In this document: positions 27,816 through 40,380 of the stretch, one piece after another
Layout of the letters: each line of letters starts with the position of its first letter
How positions within the stretch are numbered: the first letter of the stretch is position 1
Source of the DNA: Microcoleus sp. FACHB-831
GTDB lineage: Bacteria > Cyanobacteriota > Cyanobacteriia > Cyanobacteriales > FACHB-T130
DNA: 64,000 nt
Assembly: GCF_014695585.1 (NCBI RefSeq)
Contig: NZ_JACJON010000084.1
Span: forward strand, 85,750-149,749
Direction: 5' to 3'
The notes under the pieces: model-generated
Seen by the model: the letters and a program-made list of their open reading frames with translations, nothing else
Told to the model about the DNA's origin: nothing
Databases searched by the model: none
Translations under genes and position numbers: made by a program

Positions 27816-29096
27816 ATGACATACTCTACTCTCCCTCCCGGCATCCGAGGTATCCTTAGTGAAATACTGTCTGGAGTACCGCTCAAAATCTGCATTGAAT
27901 GCTGGGGTACAGACAAAATATCACTCAATAGCGATCTTGACGACCATCTACCTAGAATTACTATAAAAATTCATCATCCCGGAGTATTCCGGGAGCTAAT
28001 TCTCACTCAAGATCCTTTAGTTCTAGCTGAAGCCTATCTTAAGGGCTTTGCAGACTATATAGGCGACTTTGACGACTTAATGCTGTTAGAGAATCTTTCC
28101 TATTCAGACATAAAACATAGCCAAGCAATAAAGGCTGGGGTTGAGGCTATGGCTTTACCCGCTTTGCCCGTACCCTTTGACGAAAATTTACCTTGGCATA
28201 AACTTCAATTCGGTACGAAAGAGCGCGACAAAGCAGTTATTCAACATCACTATGATGCTGGCAATGATTTTTACCGCCTCTGGCTCGATCCTCTACTTCT
28301 CTACTCTTGTGCCTATTTTGAACATGAACAAATGAGCCTCAAGGAAGCTCAAGAAGCAAAACTCGATCGCATCTGTCGTAAACTCAGACTGCAACCAGGC
28401 GAATACTTACTGGACATAGGCTGTGGCTGGGGTGCGTTGTTGCGTTGGGCTGTCACTCGTTATGGAGTAAAGGGTTATGGGATTACTCTTAGCCAAGAGC
28501 AGTTAGCTTTTAACCAAGAAATAATTGACCAAGAAGGTTTGGGCGAACATCTGAAAGTCGAGCTTTTAGACTATCGAGATCTACCCCAAAAAGCAACCTT
28601 CGATAAAATTGTTTCTATTGGTATGGTTGAACACGTAGGAGTGAAAAATTATCCTATATATTTCGAGAAGGCATTATCTGCATTGAAGCCTGGTGGCTTG
28701 TTCTTGAATCACGGTATGACGGCGATCGGACACTCGGAGGGTTCTAGTTTAAACGAGCGTTTTATTGCACGTTATATTTTCCCTGATGGAAAATTGTCTA
28801 CTTTGTCTACTAATCTAGCTGCCGCAGAGGAAGTGGGATGGGAAATTGTCGATGTTGATGGATGGCGATCGCACTACGGCAAAACATTTAGATGTTGGGC
28901 TGCTAATCTAGAAGCAGCGATGGAACAAGCGATCGCCTTAATCGGCGAACCGAAAGCAAGATTGTGGCGGCTTTATCTAACAGGTTTTGCCCAAGCCTTT
29001 GAACAGAACCACCTAGCTATTTATCAAGTATTATTGCGACGGCGGCTTGATAGGGAGTGGAAACTGCCCCTTACGCGCAAAAATTGGTTAGATTAA
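27816..29096 (+). CDS. Cyclopropane-fatty-acyl-phospholipid synthase family methyltransferase
   Basis: 426 aa from the ATG at 27816 (MTYSTLPPGIRGIL); a GTG 37 codons upstream keeps the frame open, but that extension does not look conserved. It is a SAM-dependent enzyme of the CFA/mycolic-acid synthase type, which transfers a methylene or methyl group to lipid double bonds at the membrane. Visible motifs: HHYDAGNDFYRLWLDP, the SAM site LLDIGCGWGALLRW (about 198-211), GITLSQEQ, SIGMVEHVG, FLNHGMTAIG and RYIFPDGKLSTL. The N-terminal domain (about 15-130) is the family's usual accessory domain. It is followed 73 bases later by the giant kinase on the same strand. Substrate specificity is not decided by sequence. 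Confidence 0.88.
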   Translation: MTYSTLPPGIRGILSEILSGVPLKICIECWGTDKISLNSDLDDHLPRITIKIHHPGVFRELILTQDPLVLAEAYLKGFADYIGDFDDLMLLENLSYSDIKHSQAIKAGVEAMALPALPVPFDENLPWHKLQFGTKERDKAVIQHHYDAGNDFYRLWLDPLLLYSCAYFEHEQMSLKEAQEAKLDRICRKLRLQPGEYLLDIGCGWGALLRWAVTRYGVKGYGITLSQEQLAFNQEIIDQEGLGEHLKVELLDYRDLPQKATFDKIVSIGMVEHVGVKNYPIYFEKALSALKPGGLFLNHGMTAIGHSEGSSLNERFIARYIFPDGKLSTLSTNLAAAEEVGWEIVDVDGWRSHYGKTFRCWAANLEAAMEQAIALIGEPKARLWRLYLTGFAQAFEQNHLAIYQVLLRRRLDREWKLPLTRKNWLD

Positions 29097-29169
29097 ACAC
29101 TTAAATAGTATTTTTTCAGGGTGCTATCTTTCTAGCCAAATAAACCATTTCAGCTATTTTTAGTGAACT

Positions 29170-32100
29170 ATGCTGACCATTCCTAGCTGCACAGTTACAG
29201 CAAAAATTTACCAAGGCACAAAGACAGTTGTATACCGAGGACATACAAATTATGGCAGCCATCCTGTAATTATTAAAAAATTACATAATGATTATCCATC
29301 CCTTGCAGAAACTGCTAAATTTAAGCATCAATATGAAATTACTAAACATCTTAATTTAACAGGCATAACTAAGCCGTTAGCACTTGAAAAATATGATAAA
29401 TCCTGGGTTTTAATATTAGAAGACTTTGGAGGAGAGTCTCTTGACAATTTACTTTTAAAGAACTCGTGTGATTTAAAAGACTCTCTTTTTATAGCAATAC
29501 AGCTTTCTCAAACATTAGGCGAATTACATCAAAATCATATTATTCATAAAGATATTAAACCCCAGAATGTCATTATAAATCAAGATAAAAAAATAGTAAA
29601 AATTACCGATTTTAGCATTTCATCTCTGCTATCTAGAGAAGATCAAACTATTGGCAACCCTAATTTGCTAGAAGGGACTCTCGCATATATGTCTCCAGAG
29701 CAAACGGGGAGGATGAACCGTTCAATTGACTACCGCACGGATTTTTATTCTTTGGGAGTAACGTTATATGAAATGTTAACTGGAGAGTTACCTTTTCAAT
29801 CTAACGATCCTATGGAATTAGTCCATTGCCATATTGCTAAACAACCAGTCCCGCCTCACCAACTGAAAGATAACATTCCACCAGTAGTGTCTGAAATTAT
29901 AATCAAGTTATTATCAAAAACTGCTGAAGATAGATATCAAAGTGCTTTTGGGTTAAAGGCGGATTTGGAAAACTGCCTTAATCAGCTACAAAAAAATGGG
30001 AGCATTAAAAGTTTCCCCCTCGGTCTACAAGATATCTCTGATAAATTTCAGATTCCCCAAAAACTTTATGGTCGAGAACAAGAGATTGCTGAACTTTTAG
30101 CGGCCTTTGAGAGAGTTAGTCAAGGCACAAGCGAGATGATCTTAGTTTCTGGGTTCTCCGGGATTGGTAAATCAGCTTTAGTAAATGAAATCCATAAACC
30201 TATCGTGCGGGAGAGGGGTTATTTTATAGGCGGAAAATTTGACCAATTTAAGCGAGATATTCCTTATGCTTCGTTAATTCATGCTTTTCAAGAATTAGTC
30301 CGTCAGTTACTTACAGAAAGTGAAGAACAGATATCTATCTGGAAAACAAAAATTTTAGAATCTCTCAGCCCAAACTGTCAGGTAATAATTGATGTTATTC
30401 CTGAAATAGAACTAATTGTCGGTAAGCAGCCGCCCGTTCCCAAACTAGAACCCACAGAATCACAAAATAGGTTTAATTTAGTATTTCAAGAATTTATTAA
30501 TATTTTTACTACAAGAGAACATCCGTTAGTTCTATTTTTGGATGATTTACAATGGGCGGACGCAGCTTCGCTAAAGTTACTCAATATTGTGATGACTACG
30601 CCGAATAGTCAATATTTATTGATGATTGGCGCTTACCGAGATAACGAAGTCAATGCTTCTCATCCTTTAATGCTAACTTTGGATGAAATTCAAGCTTACG
30701 GAACTGTGGTAAATAATATCGCTCTCAGACCTTTAGAGCTAATTAATATCAAGCAATTAGTTGCGGATACACTTCACTGTGAAATCGAAAAATCAAAACC
30801 TCTAGCAGAGCTAACTTTTAGTAAAACTAATGGCAATCCCTTCTTTTTGACCCAGTTTTTAAAGTCACTGCACGAAGAAAAATTATTATTTTTTGATAAT
30901 CAATGTGGTATGTGGCAGTGGGATGTCAGCCAGATTCACGAGATGGAGATCACAGATAATGTAGTCGAATTAATGATAAAGAAAGTTAAAAAACTGGGGT
31001 TAAATACCCAAAATGTTCTAAAATTAGCAGCTTGTATTGGCAATGAATTTAATTTAAAAACGCTTTCCGTCGTCAATGAAAAATATGACAAAGAAACCGC
31101 TGCTGAACTTCAAGAAGCAATCAGCGAAGGGCTAATTTTGCCAATAGGTAATGAGTATAAATATGTACAGACTTATGTAGAAGATTCTATTGCTAACTAT
31201 CCTAGATACAATTTATTAATTTTATACAAATTCCTACACGACCGCGTGCAGCAAGCTGTTTATTCTTTAATACCGGAAACTAATAAGCAACAGGTTCATC
31301 TCAAAGTTGGTCAGTTGCTTGTCAGAAATACAAAAGAATCGGATTTAGAAGACAAAATTTTTGATATTGTTAACCAGTTGAACTTGGGTAGAGACTTAAT
31401 TACTACTCAGGAAGAAAGATATTATCTAGCAAAATTAAATCTCACAGCAGGAAGAAAAGCAAAATTGTCTACTGCATTTCAACCAGCTTTAAAATACATT
31501 ACTGCTGGGATGGAACTGCTTTTAGAGGATAGCTGGAATACCCAATATGATTTGACTCTATCGCTGCATATGGAGCGTGCAGACTGTGAATACCTAAATG
31601 GCAATATTGAAGCATCAGAAAAAACATTTGAAATTATTTTAAATAAATCAACATCAAATCTAGAAAAAACTAATGTATATGTAACTAAAATTATTATAAA
31701 AACAGCATTAGTTAAGCCAAAAGAAGGTGTTGAGATTGCTAAAGAAGGTCTAAGACTATTTGGGATTAATATTCCTGATGATGAATCACAATTAAAAGCT
31801 TTGATCCAACAGGAAAACCAATTATTAAAAGTGCATCTGGCAGATAGAGAAGTACAAGATTTACTTCATGCGTCTAATATGACATCACCAGAGCAAATAG
31901 CTCTTACACGATTGCTCATAAACACAATCATGCCAGCTCGCTTTGTTAATAAAGACTTAGCCTATGCGGTGATATTGAAGACGGTAAATATATCTTTAAA
32001 GTACGGCAATTGCGATCTCACATCTTTTGCCTATATGTCTTATGGATTGGCTTTGTCAGGTATAGATCAGTTTGAAAATGCTTATGAGTTTGGTTCGCTA

Positions 32101-35100
32101 GCTTTAAAATTAAACGAAAAGTTCAATAATTTAACTCTTAAACCAAGGTTGTATTCAGTATTCAGCAATTATATTAATCACTGGAAGAATCATATTAATA
32201 CGGATAGGCTTTATTTAAGGAATGGCTTTAAGAATGCTATTGAAGTAGGCGATTTTCAATGGGGGACATACCTGGCATTTTACTTGGCAGTTAAAATATT
32301 CATGTCAGGTGAAAATTTAAATAGCTTTTATCAAGAAACTCAAAAATATAGCGATTTTCTTAAACAAAAATCTGGAGCTTTTTTTGATTTTCTAAAATTG
32401 ACCCATGAAATCGCCTGGAAGTTACAGGGAACAAGTATAAAGGATGATAGCTTCGATCGAGATAAGCATCTGAGGGAGATAAAAAAACTTGCTGGTATTC
32501 AGATTACATATTGTATTTTTGAGGCGCAGAGGCTTTATTTAGAAGAAAACTACTCTCAGGCTTTAGTGATAGCAAAAGAAGCGGAAACATTAGTTTCTAC
32601 TGTATTTGCTTCAATTTTAGTACCTGAGCATTATTTTTACTATACTTTAATCCTGCAAAGTCTCTACTCGGAGTTGCCCGAATCAGAGAAAAAGCCAGCG
32701 CTGGAAAGAATTTTAAATAATACAGAGACGATGCGGAAGTGGTCGGAGTCATGTCCAGACAACTTCTTACATAAATACTTATTAATGTCTGCTGAGCTGG
32801 CTCGTTGTTTGGGCAAAGATCAAGAGGCTATGGATTTGTATCAAAGGTCTATTAACTCAGCAAGAGAATATGATTATGTACAGAACGAAGCTATAGCTAA
32901 TGAACTGGCGGCTAGATTTTTTATCTATAAGGGATACACCATACTGGCAAAAGCTCATATTGTGGAAGCCCGCTATGGTTATTTAAAATGGGGAGCGATC
33001 GCGAAAGTAAAAGCTCTAGAAGAAACATATCCCCAATTCTTTTCGGGGACATCGATAACAGACGATACAGGAGTTAAAAATAGCAGTACAGTTTCCTCTG
33101 GCTCTACAGCAGAATCGCTAGATTTAATGACTATTGTTAAGGCTTCGCAAGCTTTGGCCGGCGAAATTGTTCTTGACAATCTATTAGAAAAATTAATGAA
33201 AATCGTCCTAGAGAATGCAGGGGCGCAAAAAGGTTTTCTCCTTCTAGAAGAATCAGGCGCTCTCGTAATTGCTGCGTCAGGTGCGGTAGATAAAAGGGAG
33301 GTAAAAGTCCTCGAATCAATTTTGTTGGAATCCAGCCAAGAGGTTTCTTGCGCGATCGCTAATTATGTCAAAAGAACTAAATCTAGTTTGGTTCTAGGTG
33401 ATGCTGTTAACGAAGGGCTATTCAAATCAGATCCTTACGTGCTGCAACATCAGCCTAAGTCTATTTTATGTACTCCTATTATTAAACAGACGCAGTTAAT
33501 CGGTCTGCTTTATCTAGAGAACAATTTAACTACAAATGCTTTTACACCCCATAGACTGAAAGTTTTAGAACTTTTGTCTTCTCAAATCGCAATTTCTTTA
33601 GAAAATGCAAAATTGTATGACAGCATGACAGCATTAAATGCCGAACTCAGGCAAGAAATTAGCGATCGCAAACAAGCCCAAGCACAGTTAAGTGATAGCG
33701 AAGAAAGGTTTCGTATTATTGCCCAAACCTCTCCAACTGCACTCGTCATCAGTCGTATATCCGATGGCGTAATTTTATATGCTAACCCAAGATTTGGCTC
33801 TACTTTCGGTTTGCTTAGCGAGGAGGTAATTGGTTGCAAATCACCCAATTTATATTACAATCCAGCCGATCGACAGGGGTTGCTAGATGGACTTGCTAAA
33901 AATGGATACGTCCAAAATTATGAACTCCGCGCCAAGAAAGCAGACGGGACGCTCATTTGGGTAAGCCTATCTGCACAGCCGCTGACCTTCAATGGCGAAC
34001 AAACAATGTTAAGCGCACTTCACGACATTAGCGATCGCAAGCGGTTAGAACAGCTCAAAGACGAGTTCTTAGCCAATACATCCCATGAACTCCGCACCCC
34101 CCTTAATGGCATCATCGGTATAGCTGAGTCTCTCATTGATGGTGCTACAGGAAAGTTGTCTAAGCAGACTATTTCTAATCTAGAAATGGTCGTATCAAGT
34201 GGCCGGAGACTGTCTAATTTAGTCAACGATATCCTTGATTTTTCTAAACTAAAATATCGTAATCTAACGCTACAAATTAAGCCAGTAGGAATGCGCGAGA
34301 TTGTCGATATCGTGCTAAAGCTCAGCCAACCTCTCATTGGCAACAAACCTTTGCAACTGTTAAACTCTATCGACCCATTAATACCACCTGTTGATGCCGA
34401 TGAGGATCGCTTACAACAAATCCTTTATAACCTCGTAGGGAATGCGATTAAATTTACAGATTCAGGGATAGTAGAAGTATCAGCAACTGTAGCCAATAAT
34501 CAGGTGCAAATTACAGTTTCCGATACTGGCATTGGTATTCCAGCGGCTGACTTAGACAGAATATTTGAATCTTTTGAACAAGCTGATGGTACGACCGCCA
34601 GAGTTTATGGAGGAACTGGTCTTGGTCTTGCTATCGTTAAACAGCTAGTAGAATTGCACGGGAGTAAAATTCGCGTTGAATCTAATGTAGGCGAAGGCTC
34701 CCAGTTTAGCTTTACCTTGCCACTATCTGATAGCAAGCTGGAAATAGCCCCGACAGTAACAACAGTTCACCACTTGCTAGAACAACTAAACTTGGGCATC
34801 CAGCCTACTGATTTATTGCCTACAGCAGAAACACTTTCTACTTCTATAACTTCTGAAATTAATTCTACGCAAGGCAATTTAAAAATTTTGTTAGTGGATG
34901 ATGAACCAGTTAATCTTCAGGTTTTATCCAACTATCTCTCAGGGCAAAACTACACGCTTATAAAAGCCTCCAGCGGCATCGAAGCCTTGTCAATAATTGA
35001 GGGCGGCACAAAGCCTGACATGATATTACTTGATGTAATGATGCCGCGAATGACGGGATATCAAGTTTGTCAAGAAATACGCAAACAATTTTCCTTGTCT

Positions 35101-36183
35101 GAACTGCCAATTTTGATGCTAACAGCTAAAAATCAAATAGGTGATTTAGTTATAGGCTTCAATTCAGGTGCTAATGATTATTTAACTAAACCAATTTCCA
35201 AAAAAGAATTAATAGCTCGAATCAATATTCATTTCCAAATCTCTAAGCTGGAAGCATTGCGCGAGAGTGAAGCGCGAGAACGCGAGAAAGCGCAAGATCT
35301 AGAACATACTCTACGGCAACTGCAACGTACCCAAGTACAGTTGATTCAGGCAGAAAAAATGTCTAGTTTAGGCCAACTGGTGGCGGGGGTTGCTCACGAA
35401 ATTAACAACCCGGTAAATTTCATTTACGGTAATCTCAGTTATGCCAAGGAATATACTCAAGACTTGCTCAAAATATTGCAACTATATGAACAGTATTACC
35501 CCAACCCTGTGCGCGAAATTAAATTGGAGACGGATGAAATTGACCTGCAATATCTAAAAGAAGACTTGCCGAAAGTTATAGGGTCTATGCAGATAGGAGC
35601 CGATCGCATTAGCCTGATTGTGCGATCGCTGCAAAATTTCTCAAGGCTGGATCAATCTGAAATGAAGGCAGTTGATATTCACGCTGGCATTGACAGCAGC
35701 TTGGTTATCTTGCAAAGTCGCCTAAAAGGTAAGCCCGGCCAGCCTGATATTCAACTTATAAAAGAGTATGGTTGTCTCCCTCGCGTACATTGCTATGCAG
35801 GGCAGTTGAACCAGGTGTTTATGAATCTATTAACAAATGCACTTGATGCTTTAGAAGATGCTCAGGCTTCACAATATTTAAATGAACCATCAAAAATTAA
35901 CAGCAAACAATTACCTAAGCTTCGGATTCAGACGGAAGTCTTAGAAGGCGAAAAAGTGGCAATCCGAATTAGCGATAATGGCTTAGGAATTCCTGCGGAA
36001 ATCCAACAGCGCATATTTGACCCGTTCTTTACTACTAAACCTGTAGGGAAAGGTACAGGGCTAGGTTTATCTATTAGCTATCAAATTGTAGTAGAAAAGC
36101 ACGGCGGCCACTTGGAATGCTCCTCTAACCCTGGCGAGGGTACGGAGTTTTCTATAATTATCCCTTGCCAAATTAGTAGCTAA
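29170..36183 (+). CDS. Giant Ser/Thr kinase-AAA-GAF-PAS-histidine kinase-receiver-histidine kinase hybrid
   Basis: 2337 aa, ATG. Order: Ser/Thr kinase (about 5-275, with [15 protein letters not shown] in place of DFG at about 146, and [16 protein letters not shown]); AAA/STAND ATPase (P-loop GFSGIGKSA at about 328, [10 protein letters not shown]); a long helical TPR-like region to about 1290; GAF (about 1330-1480); PAS (about 1508-1625); HisKA with His in [10 protein letters not shown] (about 1637) and ATPase GTGLGLAI; receiver (about 1905-2020, acceptor Asp in [11 protein letters not shown]); and a second kinase with [11 protein letters not shown] (about 2076) and GTGLGLSI. The first two-thirds match the cyanobacterial HstK-like hybrids. 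The last kinase is of the same subfamily as the tandem paralogues at 11-16 kb and looks like an added module. No membrane segments. Confidence 0.92.
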   Translation: MLTIPSCTVTAKIYQGTKTVVYRGHTNYGSHPVIIKKLHNDYPSLAETAKFKHQYEITKHLNLTGITKPLALEKYDKSWVLILEDFGGESLDNLLLKNSCDLKDSLFIAIQLSQTLGELHQNHIIHKDIKPQNVIINQDKKIVKITDFSISSLLSREDQTIGNPNLLEGTLAYMSPEQTGRMNRSIDYRTDFYSLGVTLYEMLTGELPFQSNDPMELVHCHIAKQPVPPHQLKDNIPPVVSEIIIKLLSKTAEDRYQSAFGLKADLENCLNQLQKNGSIKSFPLGLQDISDKFQIPQKLYGREQEIAELLAAFERVSQGTSEMILVSGFSGIGKSALVNEIHKPIVRERGYFIGGKFDQFKRDIPYASLIHAFQELVRQLLTESEEQISIWKTKILESLSPNCQVIIDVIPEIELIVGKQPPVPKLEPTESQNRFNLVFQEFINIFTTREHPLVLFLDDLQWADAASLKLLNIVMTTPNSQYLLMIGAYRDNEVNASHPLMLTLDEIQAYGTVVNNIALRPLELINIKQLVADTLHCEIEKSKPLAELTFSKTNGNPFFLTQFLKSLHEEKLLFFDNQCGMWQWDVSQIHEMEITDNVVELMIKKVKKLGLNTQNVLKLAACIGNEFNLKTLSVVNEKYDKETAAELQEAISEGLILPIGNEYKYVQTYVEDSIANYPRYNLLILYKFLHDRVQQAVYSLIPETNKQQVHLKVGQLLVRNTKESDLEDKIFDIVNQLNLGRDLITTQEERYYLAKLNLTAGRKAKLSTAFQPALKYITAGMELLLEDSWNTQYDLTLSLHMERADCEYLNGNIEASEKTFEIILNKSTSNLEKTNVYVTKIIIKTALVKPKEGVEIAKEGLRLFGINIPDDESQLKALIQQENQLLKVHLADREVQDLLHASNMTSPEQIALTRLLINTIMPARFVNKDLAYAVILKTVNISLKYGNCDLTSFAYMSYGLALSGIDQFENAYEFGSLALKLNEKFNNLTLKPRLYSVFSNYINHWKNHINTDRLYLRNGFKNAIEVGDFQWGTYLAFYLAVKIFMSGENLNSFYQETQKYSDFLKQKSGAFFDFLKLTHEIAWKLQGTSIKDDSFDRDKHLREIKKLAGIQITYCIFEAQRLYLEENYSQALVIAKEAETLVSTVFASILVPEHYFYYTLILQSLYSELPESEKKPALERILNNTETMRKWSESCPDNFLHKYLLMSAELARCLGKDQEAMDLYQRSINSAREYDYVQNEAIANELAARFFIYKGYTILAKAHIVEARYGYLKWGAIAKVKALEETYPQFFSGTSITDDTGVKNSSTVSSGSTAESLDLMTIVKASQALAGEIVLDNLLEKLMKIVLENAGAQKGFLLLEESGALVIAASGAVDKREVKVLESILLESSQEVSCAIANYVKRTKSSLVLGDAVNEGLFKSDPYVLQHQPKSILCTPIIKQTQLIGLLYLENNLTTNAFTPHRLKVLELLSSQIAISLENAKLYDSMTALNAELRQEISDRKQAQAQLSDSEERFRIIAQTSPTALVISRISDGVILYANPRFGSTFGLLSEEVIGCKSPNLYYNPADRQGLLDGLAKNGYVQNYELRAKKADGTLIWVSLSAQPLTFNGEQTMLSALHDISDRKRLEQLKDEFLANTSHELRTPLNGIIGIAESLIDGATGKLSKQTISNLEMVVSSGRRLSNLVNDILDFSKLKYRNLTLQIKPVGMREIVDIVLKLSQPLIGNKPLQLLNSIDPLIPPVDADEDRLQQILYNLVGNAIKFTDSGIVEVSATVANNQVQITVSDTGIGIPAADLDRIFESFEQADGTTARVYGGTGLGLAIVKQLVELHGSKIRVESNVGEGSQFSFTLPLSDSKLEIAPTVTTVHHLLEQLNLGIQPTDLLPTAETLSTSITSEINSTQGNLKILLVDDEPVNLQVLSNYLSGQNYTLIKASSGIEALSIIEGGTKPDMILLDVMMPRMTGYQVCQEIRKQFSLSELPILMLTAKNQIGDLVIGFNSGANDYLTKPISKKELIARINIHFQISKLEALRESEAREREKAQDLEHTLRQLQRTQVQLIQAEKMSSLGQLVAGVAHEINNPVNFIYGNLSYAKEYTQDLLKILQLYEQYYPNPVREIKLETDEIDLQYLKEDLPKVIGSMQIGADRISLIVRSLQNFSRLDQSEMKAVDIHAGIDSSLVILQSRLKGKPGQPDIQLIKEYGCLPRVHCYAGQLNQVFMNLLTNALDALEDAQASQYLNEPSKINSKQLPKLRIQTEVLEGEKVAIRISDNGLGIPAEIQQRIFDPFFTTKPVGKGTGLGLSISYQIVVEKHGGHLECSSNPGEGTEFSIIIPCQISS

Positions 36184-36192
36184 TTACTACTT

Positions 36193-36218
36193 AAATAACC
36201 CTAAATTTAGGGTTATTT
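36193..36218. terminator. Terminator-like palindrome after the giant kinase gene
   Basis: AAATAACCCTAAATTTAGGG with its continuation TTATTT is a perfect 26-bp palindrome starting 10 bases after the stop. The T-rich arm can act as the uridine tract. Confidence 0.65.
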
Positions 36219-36583
36219 ATTGCTATCATTGCTTTTAGAGCCAGTTATACAGGTTAGCCGCTTCCTTTTGAGCGCTCATGCTATCTTTTCTACTACTGAA
36301 TGCATCCGCACGCGCAGCCTAAAGCATTGGCAAATTTTTCCATGTTATAAGCTTTTATTAGCTGTAATAGCGGGAATATACGCCTTAATTTGCTTTTTGG
36401 ATGGTGGCGGTTGGGTTTGATGCTGCAAGTTAGCCAACTGCTGCTCATAGTACTCGCTATGTTTTATATCCTTGAAAACCTAAGCCGGGGAAATAGCGAT
36501 CGCTAATCGATTTAACTAAACACAAGCACATTCAGGCTCATCGCCTGCTAAATTGGCAATGGCATCCTAGTTGTCTTTAGTCC
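36219..36583. other. Spacer with no supported gene
   Basis: About 365 bases. A 66-codon frame at 36220-36420 has a hydrophobic stretch but no ribosome site and overlaps the terminator arm, so I do not call it. One HIP1-like site lies near 36498. The promoter of the DUF3352 gene is presumably here. Confidence 0.4.
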
Positions 36584-38452
36584 ATGCGTAAAACAATCAA
36601 ACCATCCCTGCTATTGACTTTGGGTGCTGCCGTCTTGGTGATTGGTGGGGGAGCAGTTGCTTACTGGTTGCTGGTGCAGCGAAATATCTTGGGAGGAAAT
36701 GTACCTGTCGGTGCCGAATTGGTTCCGCAAAACGCCCTCGTTGCTGTATCTATCTCCACCGATTCAGAGCAATGGCAGCAACTAGAGCAGTATGGTACTC
36801 CTGAAACCCAAGCTGCTTTCAGCAAACAACTGCAACAGCTCAATGACAATTTACTCACTACCAACGGCTTAAACTACCAGCAAGATATCCAACCCTGGAT
36901 AGGCAAAGAAGTTACCATCGCCTACTTGTCATCTGTTGTCGGGACGCCTAATTCCAGTTCATCGGGGGCAATACCTTTGGCTCAACCGTCGATGGTTATG
37001 GTGCTGCCGATTGATAATGCAGTTTTGGCACAGCAGCTTTTAGAAAAAGCGAAATCGCGCCAACAGGGAAAGTTGGTTGAACGTACTTATAAAGACGTAC
37101 AAATACGAGAAACGCAATCTACTTCCAGCCAAACTTTGTCAACCGCAGTGCTGGGGCGATCGCTTGTTGTCACTACAGATCCTAGAGCAACTGAGCGAGC
37201 AATTGACACCGCCAAAGGCGAACCCTCTTTAGCCATAACCCCCGGATATTCTGACGCATTGGGCAAAATTAAAGCGGGACAGCCTTTTGCCCATTTGTAT
37301 TTCAACGTGCCCGTCGCGGCGGCTGTGGCGGCGGCAAATTCTGCTCGCTCCCTTTCCCCAGAAAATCTCGCCAACTTGCAACAAAACCAGGGACTAGCTG
37401 CAACGGTAACGCTAGAGCCAGAGGGAATACAGTTTAAAGGCATTTCTTGGCTTAAGCCGAATAGCACCAAGAAACATGTTGTAGAAAACAACGCTAAGAT
37501 TATGGCCAAACGTCTTCCAGGCGAAACGCTGATGATGATGTCTGGCGGTAATTTGCAGCGGTTGTGGCAAAATTACGTCCAAGGCGCCCAGTCTAATCCC
37601 ATCGTCCCCCTTAACCCACAGGATTTTCGGGCTGCTGTAAAGTCTAGAACCAGTTTGGATTGGGAGCAAGATTTGCTGCCTTGGATGGCAGGAGAGTTTT
37701 CTGTATCATTAATCCCTGCGCCTCCAGCAAGCGGGTCAAACTTAAGCGCGGGCGTGGTGGTGATGGTGCAGGCGAGCGATCGCTCCCTAGCTGAAAAATC
37801 CTTCAAGCAGCTAGATGAGTTCGTAGCTACTAAATACAAATTTCTGGTGCAACCCAGCCAGCTAAACGGTCAAACAGTCGTAAATTGGATCTCGCCGCTA
37901 GGAGGAGTCACATCAACTCACGGCTGGCTAGATGGGAATGTAGCCTTCCTCACAATGGGAGCTAACATTGCCAGCGAGTTTGCCCCCCAACCTACAGCTA
38001 GACTCGAAGATCAACAGTTATTTAAACAAGCCGTACCTACAGCCCTTAATTCTAAAAACGGCCATTTTTTCATAGATGTTGACCGTACCATCAACGCTGG
38101 TAATCTTACTCTGACGCCGTTTATCCAAAACTTCAAACCAGTAATGGCTGGGATTCGAGCTATTGGGGTTACAGGTGCGATTAGCGATGAGTACCACAGC
38201 CGCTTCGATATCTTTGTAGCGCTCAAAAAGCTAGGAGAACCAAGATCAAACTCCAACCCCTTTCCCAGCCCCCAAATTACTCCGATTTTGCCACCGGATT
38301 TAAAATCGCCGCGACCTAGTCCCCAACCCACTGGCTCTCCCGGTGCGAAGGCTAGCCCAACTTTGCCCCCCGCACAAATCCAACCACTACCTACTCCTTC
38401 AGCAACAAGCTCTCCCAACCCCAATTTATCAACCCCCTCAGCTTCTCCTTAA
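36584..38452 (+). CDS. DUF3352 domain protein, membrane-anchored
   Basis: 622 aa. A hydrophobic segment at about 8-31 (SLLLTLGAAVLVIGGGAVAYWLLV) is an uncleaved anchor. The rest, from GAELVPQNALVAVSISTDS to about 555, is the DUF3352 fold found almost only in cyanobacteria, with its paired GKEVTIAYL and MAGEFSVSLI segments. The last ~65 residues are Pro/Ser-rich (SPRPSPQPTGSPGAKA and similar). It should sit on the membrane facing the periplasm or lumen. No function is established for the domain. The gene is between two terminators and seems monocistronic. Confidence 0.87.
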   Translation: MRKTIKPSLLLTLGAAVLVIGGGAVAYWLLVQRNILGGNVPVGAELVPQNALVAVSISTDSEQWQQLEQYGTPETQAAFSKQLQQLNDNLLTTNGLNYQQDIQPWIGKEVTIAYLSSVVGTPNSSSSGAIPLAQPSMVMVLPIDNAVLAQQLLEKAKSRQQGKLVERTYKDVQIRETQSTSSQTLSTAVLGRSLVVTTDPRATERAIDTAKGEPSLAITPGYSDALGKIKAGQPFAHLYFNVPVAAAVAAANSARSLSPENLANLQQNQGLAATVTLEPEGIQFKGISWLKPNSTKKHVVENNAKIMAKRLPGETLMMMSGGNLQRLWQNYVQGAQSNPIVPLNPQDFRAAVKSRTSLDWEQDLLPWMAGEFSVSLIPAPPASGSNLSAGVVVMVQASDRSLAEKSFKQLDEFVATKYKFLVQPSQLNGQTVVNWISPLGGVTSTHGWLDGNVAFLTMGANIASEFAPQPTARLEDQQLFKQAVPTALNSKNGHFFIDVDRTINAGNLTLTPFIQNFKPVMAGIRAIGVTGAISDEYHSRFDIFVALKKLGEPRSNSNPFPSPQITPILPPDLKSPRPSPQPTGSPGAKASPTLPPAQIQPLPTPSATSSPNPNLSTPSASP

Positions 38453-38648
38453 GCTATTTATCAGCTTCATAGGCTGTTCCACACTTAATTTGCGGACTAG
38501 GCGCTGGCAAAAATTCTGGAAGCGCATAGCTTTTCCTTCTTTTGCATGACAGCCTTTTAACTTTTGACTTGGTTAGCGGCCAGAACAGATACGATTTAAT
38601 TGAGGCTTGTGTTTGCATTCTTTAAAAACTTCAAGGACAGAACAATGT

Positions 38649-39701
38649 ATGGATTTGGTTGCACTCCAGAACGGGTTAGATAATATTTCGTTTGCTGTTC
38701 TTTTTCTGACGATGCTGATTTATTGGGGAGGGGCAGCTTTCCCAAACATTTCCTATCTGTCAGCTTTGGGAACAGCGGGGATGGCGATCGCCAACCTCTG
38801 CATCGCTGCTCTACTGGGAGCTAGATGGATTGAAGCTGGCTATTTCCCGTTAAGCAATCTGTATGAATCGCTATTTTTCCTAGCTTGGGGAATTACAACT
38901 ATCCATCTGATTGCTGAAAATATGAGCCGCAGCAGGTTGGTAGGTGTTGCGACTGCACCTGTAGCAATGGCGATCGCTGCTTTTGCCGCTTTGACATTGC
39001 CCTCCCCCATGCAGTCAGCCGAACCATTAGTCCCCGCGCTCAAATCCAATTGGCTGATGATGCACGTCAGCGTGATGATGCTCTCCTACTCAGCTTTGAT
39101 GGTAGGTGCCCTCTTAGCGATCGCTTTTCTCATTGTCACTAGGGGTCAGAATATCGAACTCCGGGGTAGTTCAGTAGGCAACGGTGGCTACCGTCACCAG
39201 AACTACCAACTACACCGCAACGGTAAGGTAGTATCCGAAAATCCAAGCGTGACTGCCGATGTATCTTCAGCAGCCGTTTTAGCTCAAAGCAATGGCAGTA
39301 GCAAAACAGCAGTACTTAATTTACTCAACACCAGCATCACAACCGCTACCGCCACCCTGCCACCACTTTCACCCCAACGGTTGAACCTTGCCGAAACCCT
39401 CGACAACATTAGCTATCGCATTATTGGACTAGGCTTTCCCCTACTTACAATCGGCATTATTGCCGGAGCAGTTTGGGCAAACGAAGCTTGGGGCACATAC
39501 TGGAGTTGGGACCCCAAAGAAACCTGGGCGCTAATTACCTGGCTAGTATTTGCCGCCTACCTGCATGCCCGCATCACCAAGGGTTGGCAAGGACGCCGCC
39601 CAGCAATTCTAGCCGCAGTAGGATTTATAGTCGTATGGATTTGCTATCTTGGGGTCAATCTGCTGGGTAAGGGACTTCACAGTTACGGTTGGTTTTTTTA
39701 G
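38649..39701 (+). CDS. ccsB: Cytochrome c biogenesis protein CcsB (chloroplast CcsA type)
   Basis: 350 aa from the ATG at 38649 ([17 protein letters not shown]); an open frame begins 14 codons earlier, without the conserved start. It is a polytopic membrane protein of system II cytochrome c maturation that brings haem to apocytochromes on the lumen side, working with Ccs1. The haem-handling WWD motif [20 protein letters not shown] is at about 281-300, with a C-terminal [18 protein letters not shown]. About eight membrane segments are visible. A polar loop of about 95 residues (about 180-275) between the two halves is typical of cyanobacterial members. Naming differs: the same protein is ccsA in chloroplasts and resC in Bacillus. 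Its partner gene is not in the window. Confidence 0.94.
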   Translation: MDLVALQNGLDNISFAVLFLTMLIYWGGAAFPNISYLSALGTAGMAIANLCIAALLGARWIEAGYFPLSNLYESLFFLAWGITTIHLIAENMSRSRLVGVATAPVAMAIAAFAALTLPSPMQSAEPLVPALKSNWLMMHVSVMMLSYSALMVGALLAIAFLIVTRGQNIELRGSSVGNGGYRHQNYQLHRNGKVVSENPSVTADVSSAAVLAQSNGSSKTAVLNLLNTSITTATATLPPLSPQRLNLAETLDNISYRIIGLGFPLLTIGIIAGAVWANEAWGTYWSWDPKETWALITWLVFAAYLHARITKGWQGRRPAILAAVGFIVVWICYLGVNLLGKGLHSYGWFF

Positions 39702-39791
39702 CTTTGATCCGGAAGCATTAAGCCGCCGTCTGTTAACTGAGACTAACGTACAGATTTTTTAAAACTCCGAATCTAACCAGGGGAAATTAAC

Positions 39792-40313
39792 GTGGAAAAT
39801 AAGTTTGAGCCGCTGGCTAAAGGTGAAGTTCTTTCTGTTGAAGAGGATTCCCAAATTTTAATTGGACACCGCACCTTTAGGGTTGGTGAATTTTCCAAAT
39901 CCATGAGAGATCAATTGGAATATGGGTTGGGAAAAGTAAAATGGACGGAAGAAACAGAAGGATGGTTTAGCGACAACGGCATCAATTGCGAAGTTTTGAA
40001 ATTTGGTTCTGATGGCTGGCAAAAAGGAAAAGTTAGAATTAGCCTAGAATTTTGTCCCCAAGATACTGAGGTTGAATTCCCCGAACCACCAACTCCCGCT
40101 ATCTCTCTAGATGAGGAAGAACCGGAGCTTGCAGCTATGTTAATCATCGAGGAAGAACCTGACTTTCCTGAAATTATGGCTATCGATGAGGAGGAACCAG
40201 AGTTTGCAGGAATATCGGACAACAACCAGTTAGAAGATATGCCGCAAAACTCCCTACTCGATGACGTTTGGCAGGATATGAACCAAGCTAGTTGGCCAGA
40301 AAATCAGTACTAA
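39792..40313 (+). CDS. KGK-domain protein
   Basis: 173 aa from a GTG preceded by AGGGGAAAT. The N-terminal ~95 residues (KFEPLAKGEVLSVEEDSQIL, then WFSDNGINCEVLKFG and WQKGKVRISLEF) match the KGK family, a small domain known mostly from cyanobacteria and named for the KGK signature seen here at WQKGKV. The second half is very acidic with an EEEPEL/EEEPDFPEI-type segment repeated three times. Cytoplasmic. Function unknown. It is closely followed by a strong terminator and preceded by ccsB by 90 bases, so co-transcription with ccsB is possible. Confidence 0.82.
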   Translation: MENKFEPLAKGEVLSVEEDSQILIGHRTFRVGEFSKSMRDQLEYGLGKVKWTEETEGWFSDNGINCEVLKFGSDGWQKGKVRISLEFCPQDTEVEFPEPPTPAISLDEEEPELAAMLIIEEEPDFPEIMAIDEEEPEFAGISDNNQLEDMPQNSLLDDVWQDMNQASWPENQY

Positions 40314-40380
40314 TTTGGATTGAATTTAAAATCATAGGACTTACGCAACGGCTTTTTGTCCTTTTGAACGTAACCTAATG

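Noticed and set aside
36220..36420. 66-codon ORF with hydrophobic stretch
   Set aside because: No ribosome site, overlaps the terminator arm of the preceding gene, and no recognisable family.
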